A stretch of 6,332 nt of DNA from Planctomycetota bacterium (GCA_029212955.1 JARGOW010000051.1:1-6332), one strand, 5' to 3'. Counted from the stretch's first letter, positions 1-6,319 are shown. A program made the numbers and translations. Notes: generated from the letters alone by a model not told the origin.

Positions 1-82
1 CCTTGGTTTTTCTGGAGCTGAATCGCAGCATCGTGACTAGGATGGATTCCATCTCCCACGTGTGCTGACCATTTCAATTTCC

Positions 83-1432
83 ATGAGCTATTCTTTCGTA
101 CCGCGCCTGCGCGGTTTGTGCCTGTTGTTGTCCATTCCTCTCGGCAGTGGGGTGTTCGCCCAAAGCGATCCTTGCGGACTGGAGATCCAAACCGACGTGG
201 GGGCCACGCTTGCGGCCCAACAGGCCCGGGGGGATTATGAGCTGTCCCCGGATCTCCTGTTCCGGCGCAGCCTAAGGGGCTCTGCGGCCCCGGACATTGT
301 GCACTTGTCGGTCCACGTGGTTCGCAGGTCCAACGGAACGGGTGGCATTTCACAATCCCAACTGGACCAGACCGTGGCCGATGCCAATCGGATGTTTGCC
401 CCGGTGGGCATTGAGTTTTGCGTGCCCGCGCCGATCGATTACATCGACAGCAACACATACTACTCGCAAATTTCCACCCAGGCGCAGATCGACGCCTTGC
501 GTTCGACCAACCGGGTACCCGATACGATCAACTGCTATTTTACGGAGACACTGACCTTGACCGGCTTCAATCTCTGTGGGATTTCGTCCTTTACCGCGTC
601 CCTGACTCAGGGGGTTGTGATGGCCAATGCGTGTTCGGGAGTTCCCTCCAATCCCTCGACCTTCGCCCATGAGTTGGGTCACTACTTTGACCTGTACCAT
701 ACCCACGAGGAATTCTTTGGGGCGAGCTGTGTCGACGGATCGAATTGCTCGTTCACTGGGGATTTCGTTTGCGACACCCCGGCCGATCCTCGACTCAGTT
801 TCAGTACGGTGGACACGCAGTGCAACTACCTGGGGTCGGAGACCGATCCGTGCAATTCGGACAACTACAGTCCGCAGACACGGAATTTGATGTCCTACTC
901 GCAGAAGTACTGCCGTGACCTGTTTACTCCCGAGCAGCAGGCCCGCATGTTGGCCACGTTGCACAACCTGAGGCCTGAGTTGATCCGGACCAACTGCATC
1001 CGTTCCGTGTCGGTGTTCTGCGACCCCGGCGTGCCGAATTCTTCAGGCTTGGCGAGCACCATGCGAGCCCTGGGCAGTGGCTGGACCGTGGACAACGACC
1101 TGACCCTGGTGACGGAGAACCTTCCGTTGAATGTGTTTGGATACTACCTGACGGGTTTGGATATGGATGTTCCTGTTGTACCCCTGGGCAGCATGGGCGG
1201 GCTCTGCGTGCGGGGTAGCTTGGGCCGGTACAATGCATTTCATGAGATCCTCTTCTCGGGAGGAACAGGCGAGGTTTCCCTCGCGCTGGACCTGACGATG
1301 ACGCCATCCGCCCAAGGTGACGTGGCTGTGTTGGCCGGGGAGACCCGCAACTTCCAGCTTTGGCACCGGGACGTGGTGGCAGGGTCGGCCATCAGCAACT
1401 TCAGCGAGGGGCTTTCCGTTACCTTCGAATAG
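83..1432 (+). CDS. Secreted M43-type (pappalysin-like) zinc metalloprotease with shared C-terminal module
   Basis: Predicted exported zinc endopeptidase of 449 residues. The ATG at 83 is chosen over an in-frame GTG at 62 because it gives a compact signal peptide: a basic RLRG stretch, a hydrophobic core, and likely cleavage after VFA near residue 26. The catalytic domain spans about residues 60-300. It contains HELGHYFDLYH at about 196-206, so the zinc ligands would be H196, H200 and H206 with E197 as catalytic base. It is followed by THE, a CDTP segment near 230, and a Met-turn-like NLMSYS with M270. This order fits the metzincin family M43. The Gly usual in HExxHxxGxxH is Asp here. Many cysteines suggest disulfides outside the cytoplasm. 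Residues 311-449 form a separate domain that also ends the nuclease at 4844-6130. No Shine-Dalgarno sequence precedes the ATG, and I see no convincing promoter in positions 1-82. Substrate unknown. Family assignment is firm; physiological role is inferred. Confidence 0.88.
   Translation: MSYSFVPRLRGLCLLLSIPLGSGVFAQSDPCGLEIQTDVGATLAAQQARGDYELSPDLLFRRSLRGSAAPDIVHLSVHVVRRSNGTGGISQSQLDQTVADANRMFAPVGIEFCVPAPIDYIDSNTYYSQISTQAQIDALRSTNRVPDTINCYFTETLTLTGFNLCGISSFTASLTQGVVMANACSGVPSNPSTFAHELGHYFDLYHTHEEFFGASCVDGSNCSFTGDFVCDTPADPRLSFSTVDTQCNYLGSETDPCNSDNYSPQTRNLMSYSQKYCRDLFTPEQQARMLATLHNLRPELIRTNCIRSVSVFCDPGVPNSSGLASTMRALGSGWTVDNDLTLVTENLPLNVFGYYLTGLDMDVPVVPLGSMGGLCVRGSLGRYNAFHEILFSGGTGEVSLALDLTMTPSAQGDVAVLAGETRNFQLWHRDVVAGSAISNFSEGLSVTFE
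1013..1432 (+). other. C-terminal module of the protease, copy 1 of the shared domain
   Basis: This region codes for about 139 residues after the protease catalytic domain. Landmarks are VFC at its start, then DNDLTL, LPLNVFGYYL, GGLC, GRYNA, LDLT, and a closing block LAGET, FQLWHRD, SNF, VTFE at the extreme C terminus. The same landmarks in the same order end the endonuclease at 4844-6130. By eye the two copies are roughly 40 % identical with only small gaps. The pattern of short alternating hydrophobic stretches suggests a beta-rich fold with one conserved Cys pair. Function is unknown; its terminal position on two exported enzymes suggests a surface, sorting or binding role. Confidence 0.75.
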
Positions 1433-1437
1433 GTCGG

Positions 1438-1500
1438 CAGGGGAACCAACTTTGCCATACGGGGCGACTTCCGAGGTGCGGAGGTCGCCCCGTTCCCTTG
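1438..1500 (+). terminator. Composite hairpin after the protease gene, probable terminator
   Basis: The structure begins 6 bases after the protease stop. The inner stem pairs 1461-1473 with 1479-1491, 13 base pairs with one G-T wobble and a 5-base loop AGGTG. An outer stem pairs 1438-1446 with 1492-1500, nine pairs including one wobble, leaving 14 unpaired bases on the left side. Position and stability fit a transcription end between convergent genes, and it might work for both strands. There is no clear T-tract on either side, so it is not a classical Rho-independent terminator; it could instead stabilise the 3' end of the mRNA. Confidence 0.55.
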
Positions 1501-1566
1501 GGAGCTTGAATCGATGCGCTGTTCGGTGGGGGTGATGCGAGCGAGGATGCACTCCGCTTGAATGGC

Positions 1567-1622
1567 GATTCCCGTGGGGGTTGGAACAGCTTGGCGATCC
1601 CAATCGGTGGCCACGGGGAATC
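1567..1622. repeat. Inverted repeat in the convergent intergenic region
   Basis: GATTCCCGTGG at 1567-1577 is matched by its reverse complement with one extra G, CCACGGGGAATC, at 1611-1622. The arms are separated by 33 bases. The intergenic stretch 1433-1721 contains no recognisable gene; apart from this repeat it holds the composite hairpin at 1438-1500 and a weaker stem-loop at 1667-1710. Function is unknown, and a chance repeat in GC-rich DNA is possible. Confidence 0.35.
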
Positions 1623-1666
1623 CACCAAGGAGGGCGGTTCCCCTGCGGAACAGAGGCTTCAGGCTT

Positions 1667-1710
1667 CACGGGGGCGGTGGGCCGTCGCTTCAAGGGGCGC
1701 CGGACCCGTG
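1667..1710 (-). other. Possible stem-loop just past the CPCC gene stop
   Basis: CACGGG at 1667-1672 pairs with CCCGTG at 1705-1710, and GGCG at 1673-1676 pairs with CGCC at 1698-1701 after a 3-base bulge. On the minus strand this lies 11 bases after the stop of the CPCC gene. No T-tract follows, so a role as transcription terminator for the polA-CPCC unit is only a suggestion. Confidence 0.25.
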
Positions 1711-1721
1711 GGCAAACCGAA

Positions 1722-1997
1722 TCAGTGGTAGGTGGCGCGCTGCTCGCGCCGTAGGCCGGCCGTCTGTTCGGCACTGGCCACCAGGGAAAGGGCCGCCTGG
1801 TCGCTGGCTCCAAAAGTGTTGAAGTTTTGGCGGGCCTCGAACAGGGTGATGTGGTTGGCGCTGGATACCTGATTGAGCCCGTCTAAATTCGTACCGTCAT
1901 CTTCCCAATAGCAAACGGGGCAGATGTCGTGGGCACCCCGCCGAGCCAGCGAGTAGTAATCGCAACAAGGGCATTGATTGTGTTGATCGTGCAGCAT
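1722..1997 (-). CDS. CPCC-type cysteine-rich small protein
   Basis: A 91-residue protein that resembles the CPCC cysteine-rich family of unknown function. The N-terminal part has CPCC at residues 9-12 (cysteines 9, 11, 12), then DYYSL, a basic/Gly stretch, DICPVCYWEDDG with C26 and C29, and an acidic segment. The paired CxC(C) and CPxC motifs look like a zinc-binding or rubredoxin-like knuckle. The middle NHITLFEARQNFNTFGAS matches the usual family tail, so the length looks complete. There is no signal peptide or membrane segment, so it is probably cytoplasmic. The ATG lies 5 bases after the polA stop codon, so the two genes very likely share an mRNA and may be translationally coupled. A GGAGG inside the end of polA is a possible ribosome binding site. 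The biochemical role is not known; a link to DNA polymerase I is inferred only from position. Confidence 0.85.
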   Translation of the reverse strand: MLHDQHNQCPCCDYYSLARRGAHDICPVCYWEDDGTNLDGLNQVSSANHITLFEARQNFNTFGASDQAALSLVASAEQTAGLRREQRATYH

Positions 1998-2002
1998 GGG
2001 AA

Positions 2003-4723
2003 TCAGTGGGCCTCCAGCCAGTTCTTTCCGTGGCCGAAGTCCACGACCAGGGGCACGTCGAGATCCACCGCATTCTCCATGCAGTCGCGCACGGTCTCGA
2101 TGGTTTCCTCCAGGTGACTTTTGGGCACTTCCAGCACGAGTTCGTCATGGACCTGGAGCAGCATCTGGGCCGGACTGTCTTCGCTTGTGAGACGATTCTC
2201 CAGGTCGATCATGGCGCGCTTGATGATGTCGGCGGCGCTGCCTTGAACCGGGGTGTTGACCGCCACGTTTTCGGCCATGGCAGCCATGCGAGGATTCTTT
2301 GAGGTCAACTCGGGCAGATTCCGTCGGCGACCGAAGAGGGTTTCCACGTATCCGTCCTCCCGGGCCCGTTCGAGCAGGTTGTCGATCCAGGTGCGCACGC
2401 CCGGGAAGGCTTCGAAGTAGCGTTCGATGAACTTCTTGGCTTCGGGCACGGTCAGTCCGGTTTCCCGGGCCAGGCGCTGGGCGCCCATGCCGTAGAGCAA
2501 GCCGAAGTTGATCGCCTTGGCCTGGGAGCGGTGCTCACGATCCACATCGGCGGGATCGATGTCGAAGATTTTGGCCGCGGTGGAGGCGTGGATGTCCTGT
2601 CCTTCTTGGAAGGCCTTTGTGAGGCCCTCATCCCCGCTCAGGTGGGCCATGATGCGCAATTCGACCTGGCTGTAGTCCGCGGCGAGCAACACCCACTCCC
2701 CGTGCTCGTCGGCGGGGCGCGGCACAAAAACCTCGCGCAGTTTACGACCACGCTTGGTGCGCACGGGAATGTTCTGCAGGTTTGGATTGGAGCTCGCCAG
2801 TCGGCCCGTGGCTGCACTGATTTGGCTGAAGTGGCAGTGCACCCTCCCGGTCTGCGGGTTCACGAAACGCGGCAGGGCTTCCACGTAGGTGTTGCGTAGT
2901 TTGGCCACTTCGCGGAAGGCCAGGAGGCGCTGGATAATCTCCACGTCGCCATAATTGGTGGTCAGTGTGGCGTGGTCGGTGGCCCAACCGGTTTTGGTTT
3001 TCTTGGGCTTCTTGACCCCAGCCTCCACCTGGATTTCGAGCTTCTCGAAGAACACGGCGCCCAGGGCTTTGGGGCTGTTCAGGTTCAGGTCGGGCACATC
3101 GGCCAAGCGTCGCACATCCGCCTCGGCGGCCTGCATGTCCTTGAGCAAGTCTTGGCCGAGCTCGGCCAGGGACTTCGTGTCCAAACGAATGCCGCGGGTT
3201 TCCATGGCTTGGAGGACGGGGACTAGGGGCAATTCCAAGTCGTAGTACAGGGATTCAAATTCGCCTTCCTGCAGTTCCTTTTCCAGAATCTGGTAGAGGC
3301 GGTAGGTCACGTCCGCGTCCTCGCAAGCGTATTCCGAAACCTGCTCCACGAGCACTTCCGCCATGGTTATCTGCTTTTTTCCCGTACCGATCAGTTCGGA
3401 GGTTGGGATCTTTCGCAGATTGAAATAGTGCAAGGCCTGTTCGTCCAAACCGTGTCGACGGTCCGCGCCGGCTACGGTGAAACTGGCCACCATGGTGTCG
3501 AACGCGGGCGGGGGCATGTCGATGCCGTGGGCGTGCAAGACCATGGAATCGTATTTGACATTCTGACCAATGCGGCGCAGGTCCGGGTCGGTGAGCAGGG
3601 GGCGCAGGAACTCCAACAAGTCCGGGGGGCCGCCGGGGAGCACGGGGGGCGTCGCGTTGAAGGGCACGTAGAACGCCCGGCCGGGTGAGGCACTAAACGA
3701 AACTCCCACCAGGGACACTTCAAGGGGGGAGAGTCCGGTGGTCTCCGTATCCCAGGCGAAGGTGCCGGATTCGCGCAGTTCCTTTTCCATGGCTTGCAGG
3801 CCCGCAAGGTCGGTGACCATGGTGTAGTCCCTCTCCATGTCGGGCTTGTTGCCTCCACCGCCCTTGCGCACCTTGTCGGCCAGACTGCGGAAGTCGAGCT
3901 TTTGGAACAGGTCCGCCAGCTCGGTGGCATCGGGGTCGGGCGGGGTCAGGTCTTGGAAGGGCGGATCCAGGGGTACATCGGTATGGATGGTGACCAGGTC
4001 CAGCGAGAGCAACAACATCTCCCGATCGTTTTCGATCTTCTCCTTGTTCTTGCCTTTTACCGATTCCAAGTTCTCCAGGATACCGGGCACTGATCCGAAC
4101 TCTTGGACGAGCTTGATGGCTCCTTTTTCGCCGATGCCTTTGACGCCAGGAATGTTGTCCGACGCATCGCCCATGAGGGCCAGGACGTCGATCACATGAT
4201 TGGGGGTGGTGCCAAACTTCTCCTGGACGGCTTCCGCACCCTGGATTTCCAGGTCGACGCCACGTTTGAACACGTTGTACATCTGAACCTTGTCGCTGAT
4301 CAGTTGCATGAAGTCCTTGTCGCCTGAAACGATGAAGACCTCGTGGCCCGCGGCTTCACCCTGGCGTGCCAGGGTTCCGATCACGTCATCGGCCTCGTAC
4401 CCCGGGATTTCGAACAGGGGAATGTTGTGGGCATTCACCACGGCCCGAATCAATTCCAGTTGATCGATCAATTCCACGGGGGCCTTTTCCCGGGTGGCTT
4501 TGTACTCCTCGAACTTGTCGTGGCGGAAGGTCGGCCCCTTGGCGTCCAGGGCCACCACGATCAGGTCGGGTTCCTCGGTTTCCAGAATCCGCCTGAGAGT
4601 CATGGTGAACCCGTAGGTGGCGCCGATCGGTTGTCCGGCCAGGGTCGTCAGGCCGGATCGGGCCAGGGCGAAGTGGGAACGGTAGGCGAGGGCGGTTCCG
4701 TCGAGCAGGAAGAGGCGGGTCAT
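2003..4723 (-). CDS. polA: DNA polymerase I
   Basis: A 906-residue DNA polymerase I, which fills gaps and removes RNA primers during lagging-strand synthesis and excision repair. Three parts are visible. The 5'-3' exonuclease at about 1-290 has LLDGTALAYRSHF near the start, GYEADD at 108-113, SGDKD at 133-137, and GDASDNIPGVKGIGEKGA at 185-202. The 3'-5' exonuclease has all three motifs: WDTETTG (D325, E327), N388 with D392, and YACED (Y465, D469), so proofreading should be active. The polymerase has motif A DYSQVELR (D683), motif B with R732, K736, F740 and Y744, and motif C HDE at 859-861. Phe at 740 is the residue typical of E. coli Pol I. The length is normal for a full three-domain enzyme. 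The ATG at 4723 is preferred to an in-frame GTG at 4768 because homology starts directly after it. The linker near 286-292 is Gly-rich. It precedes the CPCC gene and is separated from the upstream nuclease gene by a hairpin. Confidence 0.97.
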   Translation of the reverse strand: MTRLFLLDGTALAYRSHFALARSGLTTLAGQPIGATYGFTMTLRRILETEEPDLIVVALDAKGPTFRHDKFEEYKATREKAPVELIDQLELIRAVVNAHNIPLFEIPGYEADDVIGTLARQGEAAGHEVFIVSGDKDFMQLISDKVQMYNVFKRGVDLEIQGAEAVQEKFGTTPNHVIDVLALMGDASDNIPGVKGIGEKGAIKLVQEFGSVPGILENLESVKGKNKEKIENDREMLLLSLDLVTIHTDVPLDPPFQDLTPPDPDATELADLFQKLDFRSLADKVRKGGGGNKPDMERDYTMVTDLAGLQAMEKELRESGTFAWDTETTGLSPLEVSLVGVSFSASPGRAFYVPFNATPPVLPGGPPDLLEFLRPLLTDPDLRRIGQNVKYDSMVLHAHGIDMPPPAFDTMVASFTVAGADRRHGLDEQALHYFNLRKIPTSELIGTGKKQITMAEVLVEQVSEYACEDADVTYRLYQILEKELQEGEFESLYYDLELPLVPVLQAMETRGIRLDTKSLAELGQDLLKDMQAAEADVRRLADVPDLNLNSPKALGAVFFEKLEIQVEAGVKKPKKTKTGWATDHATLTTNYGDVEIIQRLLAFREVAKLRNTYVEALPRFVNPQTGRVHCHFSQISAATGRLASSNPNLQNIPVRTKRGRKLREVFVPRPADEHGEWVLLAADYSQVELRIMAHLSGDEGLTKAFQEGQDIHASTAAKIFDIDPADVDREHRSQAKAINFGLLYGMGAQRLARETGLTVPEAKKFIERYFEAFPGVRTWIDNLLERAREDGYVETLFGRRRNLPELTSKNPRMAAMAENVAVNTPVQGSAADIIKRAMIDLENRLTSEDSPAQMLLQVHDELVLEVPKSHLEETIETVRDCMENAVDLDVPLVVDFGHGKNWLEAH
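2011..2015 (-). promoter_or_regulatory. Possible ribosome binding site for the CPCC gene, inside the end of polA
   Basis: The minus strand reads GGAGG here, 13 bases before the ATG at 1997. The spacing is longer than ideal, and the motif also encodes the end of polA, so it may be fortuitous. It is the only Shine-Dalgarno-like match in front of any start in the window. With the 5-base gap to the polA stop, reinitiation by ribosomes finishing polA is an alternative. Confidence 0.35.
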
Positions 4724-4729
4724 GGCTGG

Positions 4730-4735
4730 AGTATA
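4730..4735 (-). promoter_or_regulatory. -10-like box TATACT next to the polA start
   Basis: The minus strand reads TATACT, five of six bases matching TATAAT, ending 6 bases before the ATG at 4723. A transcript started at the usual distance would begin at or beside the ATG and so would be leaderless, which fits the lack of any Shine-Dalgarno sequence. No good -35 hexamer lies 16-18 bases upstream. A second, weaker option is TTGTGC, a 17-base spacer and TACCGT in the 30-40 bases upstream. Confidence 0.35.
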
Positions 4736-4780
4736 CGGAACGCCGATTGGGGACGGTACGTTGCTCACAGGCCTTGCACA

Positions 4781-4820
4781 AAGAAGCAGCGCCCCCCCCC
4801 CAGTTCGGGGGAGCGGGCGC
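4781..4820 (-). terminator. Probable intrinsic terminator of the endonuclease gene
   Basis: On the minus strand a hairpin starts 23 bases after the endonuclease stop. Arm 4808-4820 pairs with 4789-4801 over 13 positions with one mismatch and one G-T wobble, and the loop is 6 bases. The downstream arm contains ten consecutive G (C on the plus strand, 4792-4801). It is followed by TGCTTCTTTG, a moderately T-rich tract. It should end the nuclease transcript and leave polA under its own promoter. Confidence 0.6.
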
Positions 4821-4843
4821 CGCGCTTGGATCTCGCTGGAGGC

Positions 4844-5257
4844 CTATTGGAAAACGAATTCAATGGCGTCGGTGAAGTTGGACGTGGTGCCCGGGTTGAT
4901 GTCCCGGTACCAGCATTGGAATGTCCAGGTCTGGCCGGCCAGGGCAGGCTGTACCGGTGAAGTGGGCATTTGGGTCAGGTCGACCGGGATCATGAAAAAA
5001 CCGAAGGGGCCGGAGTATCGAATCAGGGGGCCCGCATTGAAGCGCCCGATGGCGCCACCCAGGCACAGGATTCCTTGGCTTCCGCCCGGGTTGGGGACGA
5101 AGCTCACGCTGCGTCCACTCAAAAAGTAGCCGAACTGGTTGGGCGGCAATTGGGATGCGCTCAGGGTCAGGTCATTGTCCGCGGCCACGATCGAGCCGGC
5201 CGCATGGATGATGGCCGGATTGCCCGTGGAGTTTGTGACCGCCGGGGAGCAGAACAC
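4844..5257 (-). other. C-terminal module of the endonuclease, copy 2 of the shared domain
   Basis: This part encodes the last 137 residues of the nuclease. In order it shows VFCSP, NSTG, DNDLTL, LPPNQFGYFL, GILCLGG, IGRFNA, VDLT, LAGQT, FQCWYRD, TSNFTD, and ends in EFVFQ. The order and spacing match the protease module at 1013-1432. It is not part of the canonical endonuclease I fold, which is complete before it. Compared with the protease copy it has one extra cysteine, in FQCWYRD. Confidence 0.75.
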
Positions 5258-6130
5258 GGTGCCGAAAGGGCCCCCGGTCCCGCCGCAGTTGTCGCTGAAC
5301 AAGCAATCGACCCACTCGGGGTGATCGACGAAGGGGTTCCGGTTGCCCTGGTAGCTAAAGACGACATCGTTGCGAAGGACTTCGCTGGCATCCACGGGGT
5401 CCTCCTGGTGCCATTGGAGCAGAACGCTCAGCATGCCCATGTACGCGACGCTCTCATTGTTCCCCGTGTTGGAGGCTGCCAGCAGGCTCTGGTTGTCGGT
5501 GAGGATCAGGTCGGGTTCGCTGATACCCGTGGTGCCGTGGTTGCCACCTTCGTAGCGGATGTCGGCGTAGAGCAGGGCGCGGGCCACATCACCCTTGCGC
5601 TCACTCCAAACCTGCCAGGTGCCCGAAGTGAAGCTTCCCGTTCCCCAGCAGGAGGTGCCGGGGTAGGTGCCGGCGGTGCCACCGTCGGTCAGGTATTCGC
5701 CGCACGAGGAAGTGCAATTGCGGAAGGGCCGGTTGCTGCGCGCGGTGTTGTATCCCGAGTCGCTCAGGAACAGCATGTGGCAATCCGTGTAGGGGTAGTT
5801 GTCGGAGCCGTCGTCGGGGAAGCCGTAGGACTTGGGCCAGGTGTGCTCCCGGTTGTAGCTACCGCCACTCTTGGCGAAGGAGCGGTTGCGGTACACATCG
5901 ATGATGCGCGTGGAGTTGTTCGGATCCTCCTGGGCGAGCTTCAGGATATCCCACGTGTCCGTGGAGCCGCCCGTGTACGAAAATCGCTGATGGTCATCGA
6001 TGCGATCGTGCAGGGTGGTTCGCAGGGTGGTCGCATTCGTGTCATCGACCGAGTTGTACCAGCCGGCCGGCGGTCCTTGTGCAAAGGCGGAACCGGTCAG
6101 GATGAGGAGTGCGGAGAGCAGGTATCGCAT
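4844..6130 (-). CDS. Secreted endonuclease I (EndA/NucM/Vvn-like) with shared C-terminal module
   Basis: A 428-residue exported nuclease of the endonuclease I family, which cuts DNA (often also RNA) non-specifically with a beta-beta-alpha metal active site. The ATG at 6130 is preferred to a TTG three codons upstream. It gives the signal peptide MRYLLSALLILTGSAFA with cleavage near residue 17. Family landmarks are NREHTWPKSYGF at 93-104 (E95 metal-binding and H96 general base by family analogy), TDCHML at 115-120, NTARSNRPF at 128-136, RKGDVARALLYADIRYEG near 178-195, and NRNPFVDHPEW at 263-273. Several cysteines suit an extracytoplasmic enzyme. A short Gly-rich linker then leads to the module at about 292-428, also found on the protease at 83-1432. 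The gene stands alone between two minus-strand hairpin terminators. No Shine-Dalgarno sequence precedes the ATG. A likely role is nucleic-acid scavenging or biofilm DNA turnover, which is inferred. A DNA uptake or defence role cannot be excluded. Confidence 0.92.
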   Translation of the reverse strand: MRYLLSALLILTGSAFAQGPPAGWYNSVDDTNATTLRTTLHDRIDDHQRFSYTGGSTDTWDILKLAQEDPNNSTRIIDVYRNRSFAKSGGSYNREHTWPKSYGFPDDGSDNYPYTDCHMLFLSDSGYNTARSNRPFRNCTSSCGEYLTDGGTAGTYPGTSCWGTGSFTSGTWQVWSERKGDVARALLYADIRYEGGNHGTTGISEPDLILTDNQSLLAASNTGNNESVAYMGMLSVLLQWHQEDPVDASEVLRNDVVFSYQGNRNPFVDHPEWVDCLFSDNCGGTGGPFGTVFCSPAVTNSTGNPAIIHAAGSIVAADNDLTLSASQLPPNQFGYFLSGRSVSFVPNPGGSQGILCLGGAIGRFNAGPLIRYSGPFGFFMIPVDLTQMPTSPVQPALAGQTWTFQCWYRDINPGTTSNFTDAIEFVFQ

Positions 6131-6275
6131 GGAGTGCAACGGGTGGGGGGGTGCGGATGGGCCCAGGGGCAGGTCCTAGCCTACCCTTCGGATGGGGGGC
6201 CTGGAGGGGCTATTTTTTCCCGGGTCCCCGAATCTGGGTTTCGCGGCCAGCAGCGGGTCGGGAGAGGGGCAGGGC
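6131..6275 (-). promoter_or_regulatory. 5' region of the endonuclease gene, promoter expected but not pinned down
   Basis: The stretch between the upstream terminator and the nuclease ATG must contain its promoter if the gene is transcribed alone. It is very GC-rich. Two AT-bearing spots stand out on the minus strand: an A6 tract at 6213-6218 and TAGGCT at 6178-6183, which could be an UP-like element and a weak -10. No recognisable -35 lies between them at normal spacing. I see no riboswitch or operator. Confidence 0.2.
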
Positions 6276-6319
6276 AAGAAAAAGCGCCCCCACGCGGAGG
6301 AATTCCGGCGCGGGAGCGC
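6276..6319 (-). terminator. Strong intrinsic terminator for a minus-strand gene beyond the right edge
   Basis: On the minus strand, arm 6308-6319 pairs with 6284-6295, 12 base pairs including two G-T wobbles. The loop is 12 bases and contains GGAATTCC. The stem is followed directly by TTTTTCTT. This is a textbook Rho-independent terminator on the minus strand. No coding sequence for the upstream gene is visible in the 13 bases left of the window edge. On the plus strand the bases after the stem are only weakly T-rich. Confidence 0.75.

Noticed and set aside
62..82. GTG start at 62 for the protease
   Set aside because: It would put seven more residues ahead of a signal peptide that is already complete from the ATG at 83, and no ribosome binding site supports it.
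350..964. Minus-strand open frame of 204 codons inside the protease gene
   Set aside because: It is antisense to the catalytic domain with its zinc motif and shows no domain or signal of its own.
1651..1668. Short tandem repeat AGGCTTC twice in the intergenic region
   Set aside because: Only two units of seven bases; too short to distinguish from chance.
1043..1813. Long minus-strand open frame of 256 codons opposite the end of the protease gene
   Set aside because: It lies antisense to a clearly conserved protein and runs into the CPCC gene region in another frame. Its translation is rich in Arg, Pro and Ser with no recognisable domain, as expected from GC-rich antisense DNA.
3472..3930. 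Second minus-strand frame of 152 codons within polA
   Set aside because: It is a shadow frame of the 3'-5' exonuclease region, dominated by Pro, Arg, Ser and Trp. The polA frame is unbroken here, so it is not a frameshift.
2003..4723. polA as a phage or plasmid copy
   Set aside because: It has all three domains with complete motifs at normal bacterial length, and there are no phage or plasmid genes around it.
4724..4768. GTG start at 4768 for polA
   Set aside because: The 15 extra residues are not like DNA polymerase I N termini, and the family homology begins at the ATG at 4723.
4343..4960. Plus-strand open frame of 205 codons across the polA start and the nuclease end
   Set aside because: It overlaps two well-supported genes on the other strand and the terminator between them, and the protein resembles nothing known to me.
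4844..6130. Nuclease plus small CPCC protein as a toxin-antitoxin or defence pair
   Set aside because: The nuclease has a signal peptide and its own terminator, and polA lies between it and the CPCC gene; nothing links them as toxin and inhibitor.
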